DNA of 64,000 nucleotides from an uncultured Draconibacterium sp. (GTDB lineage Bacteria; Bacteroidota; Bacteroidia; Bacteroidales; Prolixibacteraceae): positions 4,270,001 to 4,334,000 of the forward strand of contig NZ_OY781981.1 in NCBI RefSeq assembly GCF_963677565.1, in the 5' to 3' direction. How positions within the stretch are numbered: position 1 is the first letter of the stretch; every line of letters begins with the position of its first letter. The translations under genes and the position numbers were made by a program. The notes beneath the pieces are model-generated. The model did no database searches, was not told the DNA's origin, and worked only from the letters and a program-made list of their open reading frames with translations. This document shows, one piece after another, positions 41,033 through 49,149 of this stretch.

Positions 41033-43831
41033 ATGTCGAATAGCAAGAATGCTAAATACATTGAGATTCAGAACGCAAGAGTTCATAATCTTAAAAATAT
41101 AAGCCTCAAAATTCCCCGAAATAAATTCGTTGTAGTTACAGGTGTTTCCGGGTCCGGGAAATCGTCGTTGGCGTTTGACACCCTTTTTGCCGAGGGCCAG
41201 CGCCGCTATGTTGAAAGTCTTTCGTCTTACGCACGACAGTTTCTTGGGAGGATAAACAAACCGGAAGTGGATTTTATAAATGGAATTCCCCCTGCCATTG
41301 CCATCGAACAAAAGGTAAATACACGAAATCCCCGGTCAACCGTTGGAACATCAACTGAAATTTACGACTACCTGAAACTTCTTTATGCACGGGTAGGACA
41401 AACTATTTCACCTGTTTCCGGCAAAGTTGTTTCGCGTAACAGTGTAACTGATGTAGTTGATTACATTAACACTTTTGAAGAAGGCACCCGCCTTATTATT
41501 ACAGCTCCGCTGCAAGCAAAGAATGGCCGTTCAATTTTGCAGGAAGTGGAGTTGCTTATGCAACAGGGATTCTCGCGTATTGAGACAAACGATGAAATTA
41601 AACGGATTGATGAACTGGTAAAATCGGAAACCAACGACTTTTGTAATGGTAGTTGTAACCTTGTTATCGACCGTGCTGCTGTTAAACACGACGAAGACAC
41701 ACAAAGCAGGCTGGCCGATTCGGTACAAACTGCATTTTACGAGGGGCATGGTGAATGTCTTGTTAAAATATACAAAAAAGAAGGTACAGAAATACGAAGC
41801 TTCTCGAACCGATTTGAAGCCGATGGAATTGAATTTGAAGAACCATCGGTACACATGTTTAGCTTTAACAACCCGGTTGGCGCCTGTCCTACCTGCGAAG
41901 GTTACGGCAAAGTAATCGGTATTGATGAAGATCTGGTTATACCAAACAAATCATTATCAATTTACCAGGATGCCATTGCTTGCTGGAAAGGCGAAAAAAT
42001 GAGCAAATGGAAAAACGAATTGATTTATTCTGCCGAGAAATTCAACTTCCCAATTCATAAACCATTTTACGAATTAACAGAAGAACAGAAATTCCTGATT
42101 TGGACCGGTAATCAATATTTTGAAGGATTAAACCAATTTTTCAAGCACCTTGAAGAAGGAAGTTACAAAATTCAATACCGGGTGATGCTATCGCGTTATC
42201 GCGGAAAAACAATTTGTCCGGAGTGTAAAGGCAGTCGGCTGAAAAAAGAAGCCGGTTATGTTAAGGTTTCGGGTAAGTCGTTGCAGGAAATTGTTTTGAT
42301 ACCTGTTGCCGAGTTAAAGGAATTCTTTAACACACTTTCGTTAAGCGAACACGATCAAAAAGTTGCCAAACGAATCCTCCTGGAAATTAATAACCGACTG
42401 GTATTTTTATGTGATGTTGGTCTCGGATATCTAACTTTAAACAGATTATCATCAACGCTGTCGGGTGGAGAATCGCAACGTATAAACCTGGCTACATCAT
42501 TGGGCAGTAGCTTGGTGGGCTCGCTGTATATTTTGGATGAACCCAGCATTGGGCTTCATTCGCGAGATACTGAAAAGCTAATAAAAGTACTGCGGCGGCT
42601 TCAGAAAATAGGAAACACAGTACTAGTTGTTGAGCACGATGAAGAAATTATCAGGGCCGCTGATGAAGTTATTGATATCGGGCCACTGGCCGGACAACAT
42701 GGAGGAGAAGTGGTATTTCAGGGATCTCACGAACAACTGGTGAAGAGTCCGAAAAGCCTTACCACAAAATACCTTACAGGAATAGAGGAAATTCCCGTTC
42801 CAGATCGGCGAAGAAAATGGACAAATTCAGTTCAGATAGTTGGTGCACGAGAAAACAATTTAAAAAATATCAGCGTTAAATTCCCGTTGAATACACTCAC
42901 CGTAATTACAGGTGTCAGTGGTTCAGGTAAATCGTCGTTGATATCAAAAATCCTCACCCCTGCCCTAACCAAAATCCTTGGTGGTTATGGTGAAAAAACG
43001 GGGCACCACGATGCTGTTTTGGGTGATTATAAAATGATTAATGCCATTGAATTCATCGATCAAAATCCGATTGGGAAATCATCCCGGTCAAATCCTGTTA
43101 CCTACCTAAAAGCATACGACGAAATCAGGAAGCTTTTCTCGGAACAACAGGCAGCCAAAATTCAGGGCTTAAAACCATCGCACTTTTCTTTTAATGTTGA
43201 CGGGGGACGTTGCGACGAATGCCAGGGAGAAGGCACCATAAAGGTTGAAATGCAATTTTTGGCCGATGTGTACCTTGTTTGCGAAAGTTGTGGCGGCAAA
43301 CGTTTTAAAGAAGACATTTTGGATGTTCGTTACAGGGAATTAAATGTTGATGACGTTTTAAACCTTACCGTAAATGAAGCCATAGAGCTGTTTAAAACCG
43401 GCAAAACTTCGACCGAGAAAAAAATAACCAAACGTCTTCAACCACTGCAGGATGTTGGTTTGGGATATATAAAACTGGGGCAATCATCAAGTACCTTATC
43501 AGGCGGAGAAAGTCAACGTGTAAAGCTGGCTTCTTTCCTGGCTAAAGAAAAGGATTCTCCAACTCTTTTTGTTTTTGATGAGCCAACAACCGGCTTGCAT
43601 TTTCACGATATCAGAAAATTGCTTGATTCGTTCAATGCGCTAATATCTCGTGGACATTCAATTATTATTATTGAACACAACATGGATGTAATTAAATCAG
43701 CCGATTGGATTATTGATTTAGGGCCGGAAGGCGGAGACAAAGGCGGAAACCTTGTTTTTGAGGGTACTCCGGAAGATTTGATAAAGGAAAAGAAATCGTA
43801 TACAGCCGAAGCATTAAAAGAAAAGATATAA
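41033..43831 (+). CDS. UvrA paralogue (excinuclease ABC subunit A family)
   Basis: 932 residues with two ABC ATPase cores: Walker A 'GVSGSGKSSLAF' (about 36-47) and 'GVSGSGKSSLIS' (about 624-635), signatures 'LSGGESQR' twice, and Walker B 'LYILDEPSIGLH' and 'LFVFDEPTTGLH'. The C-terminal zinc finger is intact (Cys727, Cys730, Cys750, Cys753). The first zinc finger is incomplete: Cys285 and Cys288 ('CPTCEG') remain, but the preceding CxxC expected about 20 residues earlier is replaced by 'FEADGIEFEEPSVHMFSFNN'. UvrA recognises DNA lesions in nucleotide excision repair; this paralogue may be specialised. TAATTTTG at 40951-40958 is a possible -7 element. Confidence 0.92.
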   Translation: MSNSKNAKYIEIQNARVHNLKNISLKIPRNKFVVVTGVSGSGKSSLAFDTLFAEGQRRYVESLSSYARQFLGRINKPEVDFINGIPPAIAIEQKVNTRNPRSTVGTSTEIYDYLKLLYARVGQTISPVSGKVVSRNSVTDVVDYINTFEEGTRLIITAPLQAKNGRSILQEVELLMQQGFSRIETNDEIKRIDELVKSETNDFCNGSCNLVIDRAAVKHDEDTQSRLADSVQTAFYEGHGECLVKIYKKEGTEIRSFSNRFEADGIEFEEPSVHMFSFNNPVGACPTCEGYGKVIGIDEDLVIPNKSLSIYQDAIACWKGEKMSKWKNELIYSAEKFNFPIHKPFYELTEEQKFLIWTGNQYFEGLNQFFKHLEEGSYKIQYRVMLSRYRGKTICPECKGSRLKKEAGYVKVSGKSLQEIVLIPVAELKEFFNTLSLSEHDQKVAKRILLEINNRLVFLCDVGLGYLTLNRLSSTLSGGESQRINLATSLGSSLVGSLYILDEPSIGLHSRDTEKLIKVLRRLQKIGNTVLVVEHDEEIIRAADEVIDIGPLAGQHGGEVVFQGSHEQLVKSPKSLTTKYLTGIEEIPVPDRRRKWTNSVQIVGARENNLKNISVKFPLNTLTVITGVSGSGKSSLISKILTPALTKILGGYGEKTGHHDAVLGDYKMINAIEFIDQNPIGKSSRSNPVTYLKAYDEIRKLFSEQQAAKIQGLKPSHFSFNVDGGRCDECQGEGTIKVEMQFLADVYLVCESCGGKRFKEDILDVRYRELNVDDVLNLTVNEAIELFKTGKTSTEKKITKRLQPLQDVGLGYIKLGQSSSTLSGGESQRVKLASFLAKEKDSPTLFVFDEPTTGLHFHDIRKLLDSFNALISRGHSIIIIEHNMDVIKSADWIIDLGPEGGDKGGNLVFEGTPEDLIKEKKSYTAEALKEKI

Positions 43832-43834
43832 AAA

Positions 43835-43860
43835 AAGAGCCGCCTCAACAGGCGGCTCTT
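43835..43860. terminator. Bidirectional terminator between uvrA-like gene and osmC-like gene
   Basis: AAGAGCCGCCT and AGGCGGCTCTT form a perfect 11-bp stem with a 4-base loop, A-run before it. It separates two convergent genes. Confidence 0.9.
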
Positions 43861-43880
43861 AACCATTAAAATCTCACTAT

Positions 43881-44327
43881 TTAAACAGTTGCATCTTCTA
43901 CTACAACCGGTTTAATCACTGAACTTTTAGCAATATTATCGGCAATTGGGCAACGAGTAGCAATTTCTGCTAAAAAACGTTGTTTCTCTTCGGTCGATAA
44001 GTCAGCATCAATCTCTACAAAGCTTCTGATCTCGGTAAAACCGGCACGACCTTCTGTTGTTTTTCCAAGTAAAAAGTCTTTGTCGATATCACCTTCTGCT
44101 AATACTTTAATACCGTTTAGTTTTATCCTACGCTGTTGTGCTATAATTCGTCCAATGGCACAAATGCAAGCTGGTAGCGAACTTAAAAACACTTCAAGCG
44201 GATTTGGTCCTTCATCGTTTCCTCCTGCCAATTTGGGCTGGTCGATTACAAACGGATGAGAACAATTGATTTTGGTTGAAAAGCTGTGGCCCATTTCGCC
44301 ACTCACCTTTATAGTTGAAATTGGCAT
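43881..44327 (-). CDS. OsmC-family peroxiredoxin-like protein
   Basis: 148 residues, a single OsmC domain. The two redox Cys occur in 'SSLPACICAIGRIIAQQRR' and 'ATRCPIADNIAKS', as in OsmC/Ohr proteins, and 'GGNDEGPNPLEVFLSSL' is the conserved N-terminal helix start. Ohr/OsmC proteins reduce organic hydroperoxides; the YhfA-like group has no proven activity and this sequence is closer to that general type. TACATTTG on the minus strand (44356-44363) is a possible promoter -7 element about 28 bases upstream. Confidence 0.88.
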   Translation of the reverse strand: MPISTIKVSGEMGHSFSTKINCSHPFVIDQPKLAGGNDEGPNPLEVFLSSLPACICAIGRIIAQQRRIKLNGIKVLAEGDIDKDFLLGKTTEGRAGFTEIRSFVEIDADLSTEEKQRFLAEIATRCPIADNIAKSSVIKPVVVEDATV

Positions 44328-44438
44328 AACGATTAACTTTTTGGATTATTATGAACAAATGTAATCAATTAATTTTTTATTGTAATTGACATTGATCATT
44401 ATTAAGAACATTATTTCATAATAAATTATTATACCAAT

Positions 44439-44849
44439 TTATTTTTTAGATTTATAAACGAGTTTTATCAAAAGTAAAATAACAGGAATTAAAAGAATAA
44501 GTAATGTATAATACTTCCATATTTCATAGGCATTTTGTTTGTTCTTAAATACAAACGCCAGGTTGCCGGACAATGCATAAGAAACAGGCAGCCAAAGCAT
44601 TGCCAAACCAAAATGAATGCGCCTCATAACTTGACCAACTATAAATAATTTTGATTTTGATGATGAAGAAAGAAAAAATTGTGCAAGAATTGCATATGAA
44701 ATTACTCCGGTCCATACGATTAAGCTCCCTAATGGGAAATTGAGAGATTTAGAAATATTAATACTCAATAATTCAGGCTGGATAAAAAGACAATAAAAAG
44801 TAGCTACCAGAAAGGCAAGTATGATAATGAGTTTAATTCTATTCTTCAT
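44439..44849 (-). CDS. Four-helix membrane protein of unknown function
   Basis: 136 residues from ATG 44849, which overlaps the stop of the MATE gene by 11 bases; a TTG five codons upstream is also possible. Four membrane helices are predicted at about 7-24, 40-60, 76-93 and 112-131. No conserved motif is recognised. The overlap suggests co-translation with the MATE transporter, but no functional link is known. Confidence 0.65.
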   Translation of the reverse strand: MKNRIKLIIILAFLVATFYCLFIQPELLSINISKSLNFPLGSLIVWTGVISYAILAQFFLSSSSKSKLFIVGQVMRRIHFGLAMLWLPVSYALSGNLAFVFKNKQNAYEIWKYYTLLILLIPVILLLIKLVYKSKK

Positions 44850-46203
44850 CGCTGTTTTCAACAATTAAAGGTAAACGCTTCCACTCACGGTAAAGAACCA
44901 CCCCAACTACAATGGCAGACATTGTATCTGCAACAGGATAACTAATCCAAATTCCATCAATTTCAAAAAACTGCGGCAAAATATAAATAAGAGGTATCAG
45001 CATAATTACCTGGCGAAACAGAGTAGCAAACATTGATAAACCGGCCTTACCAATTGCCTGAAAGAAATTGGAAGCAACTACCTGAAATCCCACTAAAGGA
45101 AGTGCCAGAATTACCAGCCTTAATCCTCGCTTAGCAATGCTATACAGTACATCGCTATCGTTATTAAACACTACGATGATGTAACCGGGAAAAGCCTCAA
45201 TTAGCGCATAAGAAACAATGGCAATAAGCGTAGCTGCTATCAGAGTTATTTTTAATGTATCTTTTATACGTTTTACCGATTTTGCCCCGTAGTTAAAACC
45301 AATAATCGGTTGCGATGCCATATTTAAAGCTACAATAGCCATAATTACAAGTGTTAACACCGAGTTTATAATCCCCATTGCACCAACAGCCAGGTCGCCA
45401 CCAAAATCAATGAGCTTTTTGTTTAAGAGTCCCTGAACAAAACTACCGGCAATTTGCATCGAAAAAGGAGCCATCCCAATGGCCAGAATCTCCAACGTAA
45501 TTCCCCAGTTAATTTTTAAATGTTTTATCTTCAAACGTACAACGGCGCGTTTACTTTTGGTAAAATGGTACAATACCCATAGCATCAGCACAAACATTGA
45601 GATTACTGTTGCATAAGCAGCACCTTTAACGCCCATATCAAGGCCAAAAATAAAAATGGGATCAAGAATTATATTGGTAATCGAACTTAACAACATTGAG
45701 GTCATTGCCACACGGGCATTTCCCTCTGATCGGATTACATTGTTTAACGAAAAACCAATAACCATAAAGGCCACTCCCCCTAAAATAATGTCAAGGTATT
45801 CGTTGGCATATTGAAATGTTTCTTCAGTTGAACCAAATGAGCGTAAAATTGGAACTTTCAAAGCGTAGGTAACTACCATTATTAATACCGAGGATAAAAT
45901 CATAAGTATAAAACTTGTTCCCAGCGTTTGTTCTGCTCGTTCCAAATTCTTTTTCCCAAGGTTTATGGATACGTAAACACCGGTTCCAATACCGATAAGC
46001 ATACCAAAGCCCATCATTATAAGCATTACCGGAAAAATTACTGAAATACCGGATAAGGCTTCGGCTCCAACTCCTTGCCCAATAAATATCCTATCGACAA
46101 TATTGTAGAGTGCATTTACAAAAACACCAATAAAGGCCGGGATAAAATATTTGAGCATTAATCGCCCAACATGTGCATCCTGTAGTTCGTCGATATTTTT
46201 CAT
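44839..46203 (-). CDS. MATE-family efflux transporter
   Basis: 454 residues from ATG 46203; eleven further in-frame codons upstream look like leader sequence. Twelve membrane helices in two similar halves. 'KYFIPAFIGVFVNALYNIVDRIFIGQGVGAEALSGISVIFPVMLIMMGFGMLIGIGTGVYVSINLGKK' is the typical MATE N-terminal half and 'ASQPIIGFNYGAKSVKRIKD' opens the second. These proteins export cationic drugs or metabolites using Na+ or H+; the substrate here is unknown. A TACCTTTG element (minus strand, 46211-46218) lies directly upstream. Confidence 0.92.
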   Translation of the reverse strand: MKNIDELQDAHVGRLMLKYFIPAFIGVFVNALYNIVDRIFIGQGVGAEALSGISVIFPVMLIMMGFGMLIGIGTGVYVSINLGKKNLERAEQTLGTSFILMILSSVLIMVVTYALKVPILRSFGSTEETFQYANEYLDIILGGVAFMVIGFSLNNVIRSEGNARVAMTSMLLSSITNIILDPIFIFGLDMGVKGAAYATVISMFVLMLWVLYHFTKSKRAVVRLKIKHLKINWGITLEILAIGMAPFSMQIAGSFVQGLLNKKLIDFGGDLAVGAMGIINSVLTLVIMAIVALNMASQPIIGFNYGAKSVKRIKDTLKITLIAATLIAIVSYALIEAFPGYIIVVFNNDSDVLYSIAKRGLRLVILALPLVGFQVVASNFFQAIGKAGLSMFATLFRQVIMLIPLIYILPQFFEIDGIWISYPVADTMSAIVVGVVLYREWKRLPLIVENSDEE

Positions 46204-46247
46204 GAGCAGACAAAGGTAAATAATATGCTTAAACAAATACGATGTAC

Positions 46248-46279
46248 TTTGTTTAAGCTTTTATAATAAACTAAATTTG
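46248..46279 (+). promoter_or_regulatory. Promoter of the HEAT-like gene and PorP pair
   Basis: TTTG (46248-46251), 20 bases, TAAATTTG (46272-46279): an excellent match to the Bacteroidota consensus. The predicted leader is about 14 bases before ATG 46300. Confidence 0.75.
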
Positions 46280-46299
46280 CATGTTTATAAAGAATAGAT

Positions 46300-46800
46300 A
46301 TGAATAAGACAAAAATTAATGAAGCTCTTAAAAAGCAGCTATTTTCGGCAGATACAGAAAAAGTTCTTGCAGCGATTAATGTTTTAAAAGACAAGGGGAA
46401 TAAAGATTATCTGCCCATTTTATTTGAACTGACGCTGGCAGAAAACGGAGCTGAAATAGATAAAGAAATACAAAAGTTACTGGGCACCATTAAAGATAAG
46501 GAAACCATTCCTGTTTTCATTGCTACTTTGCAGGACGACAAATACAAAACCATCAGAAAAAAAGTGCTGACAGTTTGTTGGCAAAACGGGCTGGATTATT
46601 CAGATCATATAGAAGTATTTGTTGATTTAGTAATAAGCGAAGATTGGGAAACGGCATTTGAAGCTTTTACCGTTATCGAAAATATGGAACATTTTCCATC
46701 GGCAGAAGTTATGAAACCACTAAAATTAAAAATAGCTGGAGCCTTAAAAGTGGCTGCTGAGCAGAAAGCCTATTTGTTGGAGGAATTGCTTAAATTATAA
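46300..46800 (+). CDS. HEAT-repeat-like cytoplasmic protein
   Basis: 166 residues, all helical, no signal peptide. Helix pairs such as 'TEKVLAAINVLKDKGNKDYLPILFELTLAENG', 'IDKEIQKLLGTIKDKETIPVFIATLQDDKYKTIRKKVLTVCWQ' and 'WETAFEAFTVIENMEHF' look like HEAT-type repeats, which serve protein-protein contact. No enzymatic motif. It is 19 bases upstream of the first PorP/SprF gene and may be in the same transcript; the meaning of that link is unclear. Confidence 0.75.
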   Translation: MNKTKINEALKKQLFSADTEKVLAAINVLKDKGNKDYLPILFELTLAENGAEIDKEIQKLLGTIKDKETIPVFIATLQDDKYKTIRKKVLTVCWQNGLDYSDHIEVFVDLVISEDWETAFEAFTVIENMEHFPSAEVMKPLKLKIAGALKVAAEQKAYLLEELLKL

Positions 46801-46819
46801 CCTGACTGTTGGCACGGCA

Positions 46820-47800
46820 TTGCAATTAGCATCAAAAATAGCATTGTTTGTTACCCTGCTTTTTAGCGGAATAAATTGTTATGCGCAAACCGAAACTTAT
46901 TTACTGCCCTTTAATAGCAAAGTGGCTATTAATCCTTCATTCGCCGGATTAAACAACAATAATTCTTATCATACAGGAAACCAGTATTTTTACATTAATG
47001 GCCGGCAAACCTATAATTTATTCTATGGTTCGTGGGATTCGTATTCTGAAAAATTAAAAGGAGGCATTGCTCTTTCGTTTGGGCAGGGATTAATTAGTGA
47101 GCAAAATATTAGCACATCTGAATTTGGTTTTTCTTATTCCGGGTTTCCTATTAAAACAAAAAATGGTGAAATACTTTTATCTGTAGGTACGAACCTGGTT
47201 CTTGCCACAAAACAATGGACAGTAGCTTTTCTTGACGGAGTAATCACCGATCGGAACGATCCTTCAAGCCTACCAGGAAAAGCATTCCTCAGATACTCTA
47301 TTACAAAGCCTAAAGTTGGCTTTTTATGGACCAACAATAGTCTTCAACTGGGATTAACGGCAGCTGTTCCTTATCGTATCGACATTGCTACTGATGCCAT
47401 AGAACCTCCCGAATCAGTAACACCGGTAAGTTTGACTTTATACCTTGCTAAAAAAATCAATAAAAAAGTAAAAGACCTTTATTCCCGGCCATTTATGTTT
47501 TCACCCGAGCTCGTTGTATTTTACCATGAAGAATTTATATTCAGTCGCCTTAGCCTGCTCTCGAACCACACCGACAAAACCTGGGGATTTTTCGTTCAGA
47601 ATGATTTTACCAACAACATTCACAGCCTTGGCGGAACAATTGGTTACAGGCGAAATTTTATAAGCGTAAACCTGAATGCAGGAATGGGAGTTCCAGGTAT
47701 TTCGGATGACAATGCATTTTTATGTGAGCTATCACTTAATATTATCGTGCCGCCATTCAATTATTCCAAAATTTATCCCTGGGCTACCAACAAAAACTAA
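46820..47800 (+). CDS. PorP/SprF-family type IX secretion membrane protein (copy 1)
   Basis: 326 residues. The only fitting start is TTG at 46820, giving a signal peptide that ends near 'GINCYAQ'. 'YLLPFNSKVAINPSFAGLNNN' is the N-terminal PorP/SprF signature (family: 'NPAFAG'), followed by 'IALSFGQGLISEQNISTSEFGFSYSGFPI' and barrel strands. SprF-type proteins sit in the outer membrane and are needed to export or hold large CHU_C-type adhesins such as SprB. The second copy follows 44 bases later. Confidence 0.85.
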   Translation: MQLASKIALFVTLLFSGINCYAQTETYLLPFNSKVAINPSFAGLNNNNSYHTGNQYFYINGRQTYNLFYGSWDSYSEKLKGGIALSFGQGLISEQNISTSEFGFSYSGFPIKTKNGEILLSVGTNLVLATKQWTVAFLDGVITDRNDPSSLPGKAFLRYSITKPKVGFLWTNNSLQLGLTAAVPYRIDIATDAIEPPESVTPVSLTLYLAKKINKKVKDLYSRPFMFSPELVVFYHEEFIFSRLSLLSNHTDKTWGFFVQNDFTNNIHSLGGTIGYRRNFISVNLNAGMGVPGISDDNAFLCELSLNIIVPPFNYSKIYPWATNKN

Positions 47801-47844
47801 TATGATTTTGTATTTTGGCGGCTCATTGAAACCGGGAAAACTTA

Positions 47845-48825
47845 ATGAACTACAAATTATTGTTATGCGTGCTCTTCATGCTTCCTTGCGCAGTTTATGC
47901 TCAGGATCCTGGCTATTCCCAGTTTTTTGCAAATCCACTTCATTTGAATCCTGCTTTTGCAGGCACAACCGAACTGCCGCGATTAGTGGTAAACTACCGT
48001 AACCAATGGCCACAAAAAGGGAATTCTTTTACAACCTATTCACTTTCCTATGATTTTCTTCTAAAAAAACGTAATGCCGGTATCGGATTTCAAGCTTATC
48101 ACGACCGGGAACCTAACAATATTATAACAACCAGTTCTGCAACGTTTTCTTATTCATACCATTTGCAACTTGGCATGGAAAGTTTTATGACTTTGGGATT
48201 AAATGCGGGTTTCGTTTCAAAACAGTTTGATACAAATGGTTTAATTTTCCCCTCTGAAATCGACCAGTTATCAGGAATAATATCGGGAACAGGAACCTAC
48301 ACTATTGATGAAACCTCCAAAACCTATCCTGATTTTGCAATTGGTGCTGTAGGCCAGCACCGGAATGTTTTTTGGGGCGCCAGCGTACACCATTTAACAA
48401 CACCCGATGAGTCAATTTATGATGGAGATAATAAAGGTGAGGTTCCTCTTAAAATTACGGTGCATGCCGGCACACGTTTACACAAGTTTCATCATGATTT
48501 GCTGTCACGACGCTTTACTCTCTCGCCAAATATATTATATCAGCAACAGGGTTCTTTTAAACAACTAAATCTGGGAATTTATATGATTGAGAAATCATTT
48601 CTGTTTGGAGGGTGGTTCAGAAATAATATTGATACACGTCCGGATGCGATAATTGCTTTAATTGGTTTTGCACGGGAGAAGTTTCAGTTTGGTTATAGTT
48701 TTGATTATACCTTGTCTGAACTTTCGAATTACAGTCACGGTTCCCACGAATTATCAATCACTTTTTTTATTGGTGCTAAAAGCAAAACACCTTTAAGGAA
48801 TAAACTTCTTATTCCCATGCTTTAG
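47845..48825 (+). CDS. PorP/SprF-family type IX secretion membrane protein (copy 2)
   Basis: 326 residues with signal peptide ending near 'AVYAQ'. 'DPGYSQFFANPLHLNPAFAGTTELPRLVVNYRNQWP' is the canonical PorP/SprF N-terminus, closer to the consensus than copy 1. 'AGIGFQAYHDREPNNIITTSSATFSYSYHLQL' and later strands form the predicted barrel. Same length as copy 1 but clearly diverged, so the duplication is old. The CHU_C cargo gene at 49150-51402 is the likely partner. Confidence 0.9.
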   Translation: MNYKLLLCVLFMLPCAVYAQDPGYSQFFANPLHLNPAFAGTTELPRLVVNYRNQWPQKGNSFTTYSLSYDFLLKKRNAGIGFQAYHDREPNNIITTSSATFSYSYHLQLGMESFMTLGLNAGFVSKQFDTNGLIFPSEIDQLSGIISGTGTYTIDETSKTYPDFAIGAVGQHRNVFWGASVHHLTTPDESIYDGDNKGEVPLKITVHAGTRLHKFHHDLLSRRFTLSPNILYQQQGSFKQLNLGIYMIEKSFLFGGWFRNNIDTRPDAIIALIGFAREKFQFGYSFDYTLSELSNYSHGSHELSITFFIGAKSKTPLRNKLLIPML

Positions 48826-48985
48826 CTTTTGCACTATATTTTTCTTCATCATGATCTAATTCCCAAGGGACAACGAAGTGCTCGTTGGTATGCATATTAT
48901 GTTCCTTCATATTTGGCACATAACCTACATATGCCCGGTATTCTTTTTCGTAATAATAGGAATTAAACTTAATTTTATGATTCAT
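48809..48985 (-). CDS. Possible small protein overlapping the porP end
   Basis: 58 residues from ATG 48985, overlapping the 3' end of porP copy 2 by 17 bases on the other strand. Sequence is rich in Tyr, Glu and His ('FNSYYYEKEYRAYVGYVPNMKEHNMHTNEHFVVPWELDHDEEKYSAKAKAWE'). There is no domain I recognise, but the composition is protein-like and a convergent overlap of this size is tolerable. Confidence 0.4.
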   Translation of the reverse strand: MNHKIKFNSYYYEKEYRAYVGYVPNMKEHNMHTNEHFVVPWELDHDEEKYSAKAKAWE

Positions 48986-49149
48986 CTTTCTCATTTTTTT
49001 TACATCAATCCTCACTCTACAATCTCATCTAAAAAATTAATACATTTCCACAAAGTAACAGTTTGTTATACGATCTGATGAAGATAAAAGATACTAATAA
49101 ACGAGCTTTAAATCAATAATTTTAACACATTTTAGTGCAATCGATTGTA

